Shown here one piece after another: positions 8,577-15,540 of a DNA stretch of 38,362 bases. The translations under genes were made by a program, and so were the position numbers. Under the pieces are notes generated by a model. The model ran no database searches. It was given only the letters and a program-made list of their open reading frames with translations, and had not been told where the DNA came from. Source of the stretch: an uncultured Clostridia bacterium (GTDB taxonomy: Bacteria > Bacillota > Clostridia > UBA1381); NCBI GenBank assembly GCA_934486495.1, contig CAKSPW010000018.1, positions 1-38,362 on the forward strand, in the 5' to 3' direction. How positions within the stretch are numbered: the stretch's first letter is position 1; each line of letters opens with the position of its first letter.

Positions 8577-11219
8577 TTATTTATCAGTGTAAATATACAT
8601 ATATTGCGGAGCTCCATGACGGAATGAAACTGCTACTCTTGTGTAATCGCCTTCTCCGTTTTTATAGGTTGTAACCGAGCTTAGGTCATTGACAACCTCC
8701 GCCTTTTTTATCTTGGTATTGAAAACAACCTTTTTAAAGCCGCTGACTTTGTTTACAAGGAATTCGGTATTCTTTGTCGGTGTAACGTTACCGTAAAACA
8801 TTCTTACAACATCGTTGTTAATATCGTAAATTCCGCCTACAAAGTTTGCGTAATCGGCATTTATTGCATACGTTTCGCACTTGTAGCTGTATTGATTATT
8901 GTCAACCTTATCCTCACTGCAATCGTAATACTTTACAATATCCGATATTTTTCCGTCCCTGTCGAAACCGAATCTTACAATATCACCCTTGTCTATATTT
9001 CCGAGGTTTACGCCGTCGGCAACATAGTATTTATGAATATCAGCGCCCTCCATTACGGTTAGCTCCTCTGTCTGATTGTTGTCGGGGTCCATGCACTGAC
9101 TGATATTCGTAACGAGCTGATATCCTCCGCCGTCTCTCATATTCTCCTGCTTTGACTCATGTGTAACCATTACATCCATAACAACAGCCGGTTTACGATA
9201 GCTGTAAGCGTCAAATTTTATCCATTTGTCGTATTCAAAATTATAGCTGAATGCTTCAAAATCATCAAAATCAGCCGTCTGCTCGTTATTCGGTACAGAG
9301 AAAACCCATGTCGGATTTCCTATAACAACTCTGCCGCCGAGTACGCCGTTTCTTTGCTGTAAGCCGTTATTCATATATGAGGCATATCTGTGGAAAGAAT
9401 CCTCTGCCTCTCCATTCTCGGGCATATCGGTATACGGATAATCAACCTCAACTATTTTATTGTCGCCGTTTACCTTGTATGTAATGACGCTGCGGCGTGT
9501 TACGCACGTTCCGTCATTGCGCATTTCACTTGCAAAGCTTTTAATCATATCCTCAGCATTTTTGCCGCGTTTTCTTCCGTCAACCTTAACGTTGCTGTTT
9601 ACTTTAAAATTCTTCTTCTCGTTATCCTTTGTCAAAATCTTGAGCCACAGCTCGTCCTCTGCGTCGGTTGAATCTATATAAGCCTTAAGAAGATATCCCG
9701 GCTCAAACTCCGAGCTTACGCCTGCATTTACATATGTTGCAATTTCACCGTTAGGATCGAGTCGGAAGCTTTTTTCCTTGCCCTTATATGCTTCAAACTT
9801 ACCGGAATATGAATAGTCTTCCGTCTTGTAGAAGTAGTCGGAAACAAAATATCTGTCACCGTTGATTACAAGATAGTCCTCGCCGTCCTCCGAAGAAACA
9901 GACTCTACCTTTCCCGATATCATATTTTTTGACACCTTTATTTCCGTAACATCTTTATCTATGCTTTGTGCCGCAAAAATGATATCATCCTGCTTTATAA
10001 GCGCAAAAGAGCTTGCATATCCGTTTTCGTCTGTCACAGTCAAATACTGCGAATCCGTTTTTAAAGTGTTGTTATAGTCTATTTTATCATACAGTGTGCC
10101 GTCCTCATCAATCTTTGAAACCGACATCACCTTATACGATGTAACGATAACAAGGTCATATCTGCCGTTGCTCGTTGCATCGACAAGCTTAACCGTTCCG
10201 AGCTGCGGAACGAGAAGCGAGCCGTCTCCCCAATCGTATAAATACCGTCCGTTGTAAATTACATCGGCATTTTGGTCAAGTCTGTATTTCTTTGATGAAT
10301 TGCCTGTGTTGGCAGTGTAAACTCTATCCGAGTAACTGTCAATATCATCTGCGTCAAACACTACCGTCGTTGATTTTGTATCATATGCATACAAAAATAT
10401 TTTATCGTCGTTCTTATCATCTAATTTATAATAAAACCTTATATTCTGTCCCAAAAATTCTTCAACCAATTTATAGTCCGCAATATATGTATCTTTGCCT
10501 ATCCTAACCTCTCCTACCAAAGAGGATGTTTCGCCTGCAATTGCGGTTACCTCTGTTTCGGTAACAACGCCTTCCGCCGACCATACGTCAAAATATTCGT
10601 TAAGAGCCGTATCGCCCGTTTTATACTCTATCATAGAGCCTGTATAGCTGTCCGCCTTCAAAATATTGCACTTGAGTGCATTGTAAATAATCGTGTTTAA
10701 TACACCGTACGTAACGCCGGTGTCGTAATTAAGTCCGCTGATTCCGCGTATAAATCCTATCTCGCTCGCCTTTTTTTCATAATTCTTAATTCCCGAGCCT
10801 ACCATTTCGTCCTTGTATCCCATTGCTCTGACCATCATGGTAATCACTTCCGAATAAGTAACAGTATCGCTTGGTCTGAACATGGAATTTCCGTTACCCA
10901 ATAAAACACCGGCTCTGTGAAGCAATTCAACAGAACCCGCATAATCGGTTTGAGAGTTCACATCGGCAAATATTCCGTCCGCTGCGTCAAAATCCGTATT
11001 TTCGTAATTCATAAATTTTGAAACCAAATACGCAGCCTCGGCTCTTGTCAGTTCCTTATTTATATCGGTATCCGTGCTTAAAGTTATATTCAGCGCACTT
11101 AATAATGTTCCTACCTCTGACTGCTTATTTATTGTTGTTTCAGCATTTACGCTTATAAAAAATCCGCTTAATATCGATATAATAACTGCATAAATAACAG
11201 TTTTTTTAAATCTATTCAT
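8577..11219 (-). CDS. Secreted SLH-domain protein with long beta-rich region of unknown function (paralogue of 20025-22649)
   Basis: The start at 11219 has GGAGG 5 nt upstream and begins a signal peptide (MNRFKKTVIYAVIISIL). A longer reading from 11309 would run into the upstream gene. The protein has 880 residues. Residues about 37-185 form three SLH-like units, but only the first keeps a TRAE motif (LTRAEAA); the others read VTYSEVI and VTYGVLN. The remaining roughly 690 residues are predicted beta-rich without catalytic motifs I recognise. They share marks with the 874-aa protein: IIYNG/VIYNG, VFSVP, VVMDVMVTHE versus EAIVTTE, and KGDIVRFGFDRDGKI versus VGDVIRFGVDYDGKI, followed by a YYD.SE motif. 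There is no C-terminal SLH or sortase signal. A structural surface fibre, S-layer-associated adhesin or glycan-binding scaffold are the options; none is proven. It lies between a DUF6273-like protein and an SLH glycosidase, so it is probably co-expressed with them. Confidence 0.8.
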   Translation of the reverse strand: MNRFKKTVIYAVIISILSGFFISVNAETTINKQSEVGTLLSALNITLSTDTDINKELTRAEAAYLVSKFMNYENTDFDAADGIFADVNSQTDYAGSVELLHRAGVLLGNGNSMFRPSDTVTYSEVITMMVRAMGYKDEMVGSGIKNYEKKASEIGFIRGISGLNYDTGVTYGVLNTIIYNALKCNILKADSYTGSMIEYKTGDTALNEYFDVWSAEGVVTETEVTAIAGETSSLVGEVRIGKDTYIADYKLVEEFLGQNIRFYYKLDDKNDDKIFLYAYDTKSTTVVFDADDIDSYSDRVYTANTGNSSKKYRLDQNADVIYNGRYLYDWGDGSLLVPQLGTVKLVDATSNGRYDLVIVTSYKVMSVSKIDEDGTLYDKIDYNNTLKTDSQYLTVTDENGYASSFALIKQDDIIFAAQSIDKDVTEIKVSKNMISGKVESVSSEDGEDYLVINGDRYFVSDYFYKTEDYSYSGKFEAYKGKEKSFRLDPNGEIATYVNAGVSSEFEPGYLLKAYIDSTDAEDELWLKILTKDNEKKNFKVNSNVKVDGRKRGKNAEDMIKSFASEMRNDGTCVTRRSVITYKVNGDNKIVEVDYPYTDMPENGEAEDSFHRYASYMNNGLQQRNGVLGGRVVIGNPTWVFSVPNNEQTADFDDFEAFSYNFEYDKWIKFDAYSYRKPAVVMDVMVTHESKQENMRDGGGYQLVTNISQCMDPDNNQTEELTVMEGADIHKYYVADGVNLGNIDKGDIVRFGFDRDGKISDIVKYYDCSEDKVDNNQYSYKCETYAINADYANFVGGIYDINNDVVRMFYGNVTPTKNTEFLVNKVSGFKKVVFNTKIKKAEVVNDLSSVTTYKNGEGDYTRVAVSFRHGAPQYMYIYTDK

Positions 11220-11244
11220 ATATGCCTCCATACTTGTAAGTTGC

Positions 11245-11269
11245 ATGGGAGCGCATAACACGCTCCCAT
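11245..11269 (-). other. Intergenic RNA hairpin in the left-hand operon
   Basis: A perfect 9-bp inverted repeat (ATGGGAGCG / CGCTCCCAT) with a 7-nt loop lies between the stop of the 788-aa gene and the ribosome site of the 880-aa gene. Read on the minus strand it is followed by GCAACTTACAAG, not a run of U, so it is unlikely to be a simple intrinsic terminator. It may stabilise or mark an mRNA processing end inside the operon. Confidence 0.6.
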
Positions 11270-11280
11270 ATGTCTTTTTC

Positions 11281-13647
11281 TTAAACTTCAAATGGTTTTG
11301 TCGGTTCAACAGGCGTCATTCCGTTTAAGCTGTCCCACAAATAAGCTGATATTCTTAAGTTATCAACATTGCTCGGCAGCTGCATAAACGCCGTAACGGT
11401 TTGTGCTTTCGCTCCGCCGGGAACGTTTTCTATACTGCTGCATCCGGCTGATTTCATTGTACCTGCCGTCTTATCGTAGCACGCAATAATAGCTGTCATT
11501 TCTCTGTCGCTGTCACCGTTATTGTTGATTGTGTAAACTACCTTTACCTTTTTGCCTGCGGTAAGAGCCGTTAAAGCGTTTCCGTTTTCATCTAAAAGCT
11601 CTACCTTTGTTATTTCAATTGGTTTACCGAAGATGTCAGTTATCTCCTTTTCCGAATATGAAGAACCATCGGCAAAAGTCAATGCTTTAAACTGATCTCT
11701 TGTATAGTACTTTCTTATATATTCCTTAACCTTCATACCAAGCGCTTCTGTATCGAGCTTTTCGTTTAATACAAATTCGTTATTGAGGAAGAAGCAAGGT
11801 CTTACCAAAAGTGAAGTATTGTACCACCATCTTGCAACAGCGCCTATCGGATATTCTTCTCCCTGCGATGCGTCGCTCTTAACTGATGTGCTTCTGACAT
11901 ATCCAAGGTTGTTACCTGCATTAAATATCGGAGCTGTTCTTATAAACCATCCCGACAAATCTGCTCTTGACGCATCATCGTTTCCGAAATTATCTCTTGC
12001 ACCCAAGAAGTGATTATATCTCTTCCACTCCGTCTCGCTGAGCAATGAGATTCTTGCCGTTGCCTTTTGAGTATACTTATATTTACCATCCCACGGTGTT
12101 CCGGGCTCTGAATACCATGTGCTTTGTACCAAATGATTAATAATACCGTCCGGCAGCTTGTATGTAACGCCGTCGCTTGTATTTCCTTCAGTCAAGAATT
12201 TATTTTCAAGCCACTTATAAATTTTCCCGTCCTGCTCGTAATCCATGTAAACATTATTCTCCGGCACGGACCCTGTATAATATTTACGTGTTCCGTATGT
12301 ATCGTATGTGATTACAAACATCTCATGAGTATCGTCTTCTTCATCAAGCAATACAAACTTCTTATCACTGTCGGCAAGCTTAAAGATGTATTCCTCATCA
12401 GTATAGTGCCTTGCACCCAAGGAATCCCATCTGCTCCATTTCTGATTTTCCAAACCCGGCACGATAAGATTTATTTCATCCTCAGTATATCCGAAGTTTC
12501 TCAAATCGGCCTCAGTGTTGTATTTTCTCATAATTTCACGAACGGCAGGTCCCGTTGCAAGTCCGGATCTGAATGCGTCGCCATTAGCGTTATAAGCAAT
12601 TCCGTCGTCATATATGCCCTTTGAAACATTCAGCTTAACATTTTTAAAGAAATCCTCTGTAAGACAGAAAATCGGTCTTATAACTTTCTTATGGTCTGCG
12701 TGCTGATCTCCCCACGGCTGATTGACACTTTCATGCATAGGAACAGCAGCCAGGCATACGGTATCATTTCCCGGGTTATTCTTATCTTCTTCCGTCATTG
12801 TGGTTCTGAGCATCCATGAACAAACTTCTCCCCAATCTGCTCCCCATGAATCACCGTTTCCGCCGTATGTGACACAAGCGTGCTGCCCGTCAATTTTCAA
12901 GCCCTGCACATTGTCCTTAACACCGTATATACCCATGTACTTTTCCATTTCGGCATATGACGGCAATGTTATTCCGGCTTTAAATGTATACGGTTCGGGA
13001 TTGTTTAAGCATCCGTCATTTTGCCACTCATGCTCGGTATTAATATAATCTCTTATACTTTTCGGGAGTGTAAAACCACCGTAACCATCCTCACCTCGTA
13101 CAGAGTACGGCTCACCCAAATACGGCTCGCTTATCCAGCCTTCATCGCTCATCAGCGAATGACTCACCTTATTCTCCGGATTATCCTCGCCTACTTTACG
13201 CTGCAAATCGGTTGTAAACGTACCGTCGGGAGAATTAAGACGATAGCCTATATTCTGCGGTCTTGTAGGATCAAATTTACCGTATGAAGGATCCTCGTCA
13301 AATTTTTGAACTCCGTAGCCTTCATATGTCATAACCAAGTATTCCTTTCTGCCGCTGCCGTCCTGCATATCGAACTCATCGAGAACTATAAAATGCTTAC
13401 GTGCGTCAATCTCGCTTACTCCGTTACCCTCAGCAAGCATAAACGTATATGCCGCATCATGCAGGGTAACCTTTTTACCTTCGGGATATGCTCTGAATTC
13501 CGGTTTTGCAACATATTCCAAATTAGTTGCATTAGGGAAATACTTGGAGGTATCCGCTCCGCGGTCAATCGGAGAAACACCTGCAAAAGCCGTTGAACTT
13601 AGGCAAATTAAACCTGCCATAATTCCTGACAATGCTCTTTTCTTCAT
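11281..13647 (-). CDS. Secreted protein with two tandem DUF6273-like domains and a C-terminal Ig-like module
   Basis: The ATG at 13647 has AGAAGGA upstream and starts a typical signal peptide (MKKRALSGIMAGLICLSS). The 788-residue product has two copies of the module that heads the two GH-A enzymes downstream. The first spans about 50-365, with CSWMLRTT near 278 and VIRPIFCL near 322. The second spans about 415-635, with GWFIRTAP near 566 and VRPCFFL near 616. Each is followed by a short helical motif (LRNFGYTEDEI and a variant). A C-terminal beta-sandwich (about 680-788) ends with the pattern ISAYLWDSLNGMTP, which recurs in the 613-aa and 1105-aa proteins. There is no SLH, lipobox or LPXTG signal, so it is either released or held by partners. 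DUF6273 has no assigned activity that I know of; carbohydrate binding is a guess from its association with glycosidases. It follows the solute-binding protein gene after 196 nt. Confidence 0.85.
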   Translation of the reverse strand: MKKRALSGIMAGLICLSSTAFAGVSPIDRGADTSKYFPNATNLEYVAKPEFRAYPEGKKVTLHDAAYTFMLAEGNGVSEIDARKHFIVLDEFDMQDGSGRKEYLVMTYEGYGVQKFDEDPSYGKFDPTRPQNIGYRLNSPDGTFTTDLQRKVGEDNPENKVSHSLMSDEGWISEPYLGEPYSVRGEDGYGGFTLPKSIRDYINTEHEWQNDGCLNNPEPYTFKAGITLPSYAEMEKYMGIYGVKDNVQGLKIDGQHACVTYGGNGDSWGADWGEVCSWMLRTTMTEEDKNNPGNDTVCLAAVPMHESVNQPWGDQHADHKKVIRPIFCLTEDFFKNVKLNVSKGIYDDGIAYNANGDAFRSGLATGPAVREIMRKYNTEADLRNFGYTEDEINLIVPGLENQKWSRWDSLGARHYTDEEYIFKLADSDKKFVLLDEEDDTHEMFVITYDTYGTRKYYTGSVPENNVYMDYEQDGKIYKWLENKFLTEGNTSDGVTYKLPDGIINHLVQSTWYSEPGTPWDGKYKYTQKATARISLLSETEWKRYNHFLGARDNFGNDDASRADLSGWFIRTAPIFNAGNNLGYVRSTSVKSDASQGEEYPIGAVARWWYNTSLLVRPCFFLNNEFVLNEKLDTEALGMKVKEYIRKYYTRDQFKALTFADGSSYSEKEITDIFGKPIEITKVELLDENGNALTALTAGKKVKVVYTINNNGDSDREMTAIIACYDKTAGTMKSAGCSSIENVPGGAKAQTVTAFMQLPSNVDNLRISAYLWDSLNGMTPVEPTKPFEV

Positions 13648-13728
13648 TATTTTTCCTTCTTTCTAAAATATTTTAATAAAATTTGCGCACAAATAAATCT
13701 AGTCGCCGCAATTTTAAACTTGTTACCC

Positions 13729-13748
13729 GGCAAATAAATTTATTTGCC
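13729..13748. promoter_or_regulatory. Perfect 20-bp palindrome, possible operator or RNA hairpin
   Basis: GGCAAATAAATTTATTTGCC is identical to its reverse complement. It sits in the 196-nt gap between the solute-binding protein gene and the 788-aa gene, about 90 nt upstream of the latter's ATG. No U-rich run follows on the minus strand, which argues against an intrinsic terminator. A dimeric repressor site or an mRNA hairpin are both possible. I saw no convincing -35/-10 pair in this gap. Confidence 0.5.
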
Positions 13749-13843
13749 TGTTCCCGATGTGTCGGTTTTACTGCGTCAAAGCCTTTTTCTTTACCCGTAT
13801 CTTATATCTTTCATTATGTTCTTACACCCCCTAACAACACTTT

Positions 13844-15238
13844 TTAATACTTATCATTATCAAGATACTGAGTTTGAAATTCTGCATTTGCATTCTTTAT
13901 AAGTGCGGAAACATCCGCGTCTTTATCAATAATGACTTTTTGTATGCACTTATCCAATATAGCATACAAGTCCTGACAATGCGACGGCTCCTCGGGACGA
14001 AGAATAACACCGTTAAAATTTAAATAATCTTCATAATCACTCTTTTCGGTATTTGAATACTTTTCATAAATCTCGTTAATCTTCTTATTTGTTTCATAGT
14101 CTGTCCACATATCAAAAACCCGTCTGCTCAGTACTATTTGTCCTTCTTCTCTGTATCCGTTAATCATTTTTTCAAATGCATCGATTTGACTGTCGTTTAA
14201 AATCGGCCCGAATCCTCTCAAGTCAAGCCATTTAAGTCCCGCCGTTATTTGCTCGCTTGAGGAGTCTTTTGAAAACATCCATACCTTACCGCCGATTTGC
14301 GCATATCTTCCGGCAATTCCCTCCGGCATTCTCGCAACCATTATGTCTTCTTTCGCCATGCCGCTTTTTGTCAGAAATACGTTTTCGTTTAAGTTCATAA
14401 ACATCATTGCAACCTGTTCCGTTGAAAAAAGCTTTCTCGCTTCACCGATACTTATCAGTTTTTCGTCCGGCAGCGCATGATATACATGCTGTAAATCCTT
14501 AACGTATTGAAGCGCCTGTTTTGCCTCGTCGGTATCGAATGTTGCAATATAGTTACCCGCTCCGTCCGACTTCATAAATCTTGTACCGAAATCCCATGCA
14601 ATATTTAAGAAATGCCATCCGCCGCCGTTTTCGGTAGTCGGCATACAAAATCCGGCTTTTCCGGTCTTTTCTTTAATTATTCGGGCATACTTTGCCATCT
14701 CGTCCAAATTATCCGGAATCATAATGCTTCCGTCGGGATTTACAAGACCTGCCTGTCTGAATATCTTTTTATTAATGTAGAGTCCCTGTACATATACTTC
14801 ACCCGGAACGCCGTATACTCTTTGTTCGCCGTCTGTCAGCATACTGAGTATATCGGGATTGATGTATCTTTTCCATCCCATATTTTCAAGCTCATCCGTT
14901 ATGTCAGCCGCATAACCACGGCTGATTATTTTATTTATCTCCGTAAAATAAACACTGTACAAATTCGGCAGCTTGTTTTCTCTTGCCATTTCCTCAAACG
15001 TATTAACCGAAAAGTCATATGTATCGGGAGTTATATCAACATTCGGATATATTTTTTTGTAAAAATCCTTAAGCGAATTATATTTCTCTATTTCGGGATC
15101 ATCCGTTCTCGGCCAGTTACCTATTGCTATTGTAACGTTTGGCTTAAACATATCTTTATTGGCGATAACGCTTCCGCAGATAACAGCTGCAGCTACCAAA
15201 ACCACCGAAATAATTGCGTATTTTTTTTTGTGTTTCAT
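13844..15238 (-). CDS. ABC-type extracellular solute-binding protein (family 1), probable oligosaccharide receptor
   Basis: The ATG at 15238 has GGGGGGAG just upstream and sits 37 nt after a predicted transcription start. A longer frame to 15400 would run through the promoter. The 464-residue protein begins MKHKKKYAIISVVLVAAAVICGS. The hydrophobic stretch ends in a cysteine preceded by AAAVI, an imperfect lipobox, so lipid anchoring is likely but not certain. The body has the order of sugar-binding family 1 proteins: an N-terminal lobe with DFYKKIYPNVDITPD, a YGVPGEVYVQGLYINKKIF hinge region, and a C-terminal lobe with EQVAMMFMNLNEN. In related organisms such proteins feed oligosaccharides to two-permease ABC importers, but no permease gene is present here. 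It is divergent from the AraC-type regulator and shares its control region, so it is probably a target of that regulator (inference). Confidence 0.85.
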   Translation of the reverse strand: MKHKKKYAIISVVLVAAAVICGSVIANKDMFKPNVTIAIGNWPRTDDPEIEKYNSLKDFYKKIYPNVDITPDTYDFSVNTFEEMARENKLPNLYSVYFTEINKIISRGYAADITDELENMGWKRYINPDILSMLTDGEQRVYGVPGEVYVQGLYINKKIFRQAGLVNPDGSIMIPDNLDEMAKYARIIKEKTGKAGFCMPTTENGGGWHFLNIAWDFGTRFMKSDGAGNYIATFDTDEAKQALQYVKDLQHVYHALPDEKLISIGEARKLFSTEQVAMMFMNLNENVFLTKSGMAKEDIMVARMPEGIAGRYAQIGGKVWMFSKDSSSEQITAGLKWLDLRGFGPILNDSQIDAFEKMINGYREEGQIVLSRRVFDMWTDYETNKKINEIYEKYSNTEKSDYEDYLNFNGVILRPEEPSHCQDLYAILDKCIQKVIIDKDADVSALIKNANAEFQTQYLDNDKY

Positions 15239-15281
15239 ATGCTCCCCCCTATGCAGTCGATAACCTCTTTTCTGTATTCTC

Positions 15282-15310
15282 ATCATACATTGAATTTTCT
15301 CGGTTGTCAA
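15282..15310 (-). promoter_or_regulatory. Promoter of the solute-binding protein gene
   Basis: On the minus strand TTGACA (15310-15305) is followed after exactly 17 bp by TATGAT (15287-15282). This is a near-perfect housekeeping sigma promoter. It places the start of transcription near 15275, about 37 nt before the ATG. Confidence 0.8.
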
Positions 15311-15312
15311 TA

Positions 15313-15345
15313 TGCATTTTCCCACTTTTGAATGCATTTTTCCAC
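15313..15345 (+). promoter_or_regulatory. Pair of direct repeats, putative AraC-type regulator operator next to the SBP promoter
   Basis: TGCATTTTCCCAC (15313-15325) and TGCATTTTTCCAC (15333-15345) are direct repeats offset by 20 bp, about two helical turns. AraC-family dimers typically bind such pairs. The first copy ends 2 bp from the -35 element of the leftward promoter, a usual position for an activator. Binding by the neighbouring regulator is inferred. Confidence 0.65.
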
Positions 15346-15367
15346 ATGGGATTTTACAAAACAAGTG

Positions 15368-15380
15368 TGCAAAATCCCAC
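15368..15380 (+). promoter_or_regulatory. Third copy of the TGCA...CCCAC motif
   Basis: TGCAAAATCCCAC matches the other copies at the conserved TGCA and CCAC ends and differs in the A/T centre. It lies between the two promoters and could serve either. Confidence 0.5.
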
Positions 15381-15441
15381 TTTCCCCTTAAAAACGGCAT
15401 ATTTGGTAGTGTTTGCGGAATTTGCGTTTTTTAGATTAGCT

Positions 15442-15454
15442 TGCATTTATCCAC
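15442..15454 (+). promoter_or_regulatory. Fourth copy of the motif, upstream of the regulator promoter
   Basis: TGCATTTATCCAC ends 17 bp before the -35 element of the rightward promoter. This position would suit autoregulation of the AraC-type gene. Confidence 0.5.
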
Positions 15455-15471
15455 CTGATTACATTTATATA

Positions 15472-15500
15472 TTGACAAAAAAATATTATTATGATATAAT
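15472..15500 (+). promoter_or_regulatory. Consensus promoter of the AraC-type regulator
   Basis: TTGACA (15472-15477), a 17-bp spacer and TATAAT (15495-15500) match the housekeeping consensus at all twelve positions. Transcription should start near 15507. A GAGGTG ribosome site at 15525-15530 lies 10 nt before the ATG. Confidence 0.85.
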
Positions 15501-15540
15501 TTTTTATATAAATCATATTCGCTCGAGGTGAAATCACAGC

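Larger units (their letters stand above)
15239..15540. promoter_or_regulatory. Divergent control region between solute-binding protein and AraC-type regulator
   Basis: This 302-nt gap holds no gene. It contains one promoter in each direction and four copies of a 13-bp motif between them, listed separately. The stretch 15381-15440 shows nothing further beyond a short TTTGCGGAATTTGCG repetition. Confidence 0.8.

Noticed and set aside
12124..12624. A 166-codon plus-strand frame opposite the 788-aa gene
   Set aside because: Antisense shadow of a well-supported secreted protein; no start signal.
13648..13728. Possible promoter for the 788-aa gene (TTGTGC ... TATTTT)
   Set aside because: Both boxes are poor matches and the spacer is 16 bp; A/T-rich gaps give such hits by chance.
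13791..13814. Seven-codon minus-strand reading frame in the gap after the solute-binding protein gene, preceded by AGGGGG
   Set aside because: The spacing from AGGGGG to ATG is 12 nt and nothing supports translation; too short to claim as a leader peptide.
14612..15331. A 239-codon open frame on the plus strand opposite the solute-binding protein gene
   Set aside because: It lies antisense to a clear family 1 binding protein, has no ribosome site, and reads as Phe/Ile/Tyr-rich low-complexity protein. It also crosses the leftward promoter.
15239..15400. Extending the solute-binding protein to an upstream start at 15400
   Set aside because: The extension would cover the consensus promoter and operator repeats and would put about 54 residues ahead of the signal sequence.
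15313..15454. The four TGCA...CCAC repeats considered as a CRISPR remnant
   Set aside because: 13-bp units with irregular spacing, lying exactly around two promoters; an operator explanation fits better.
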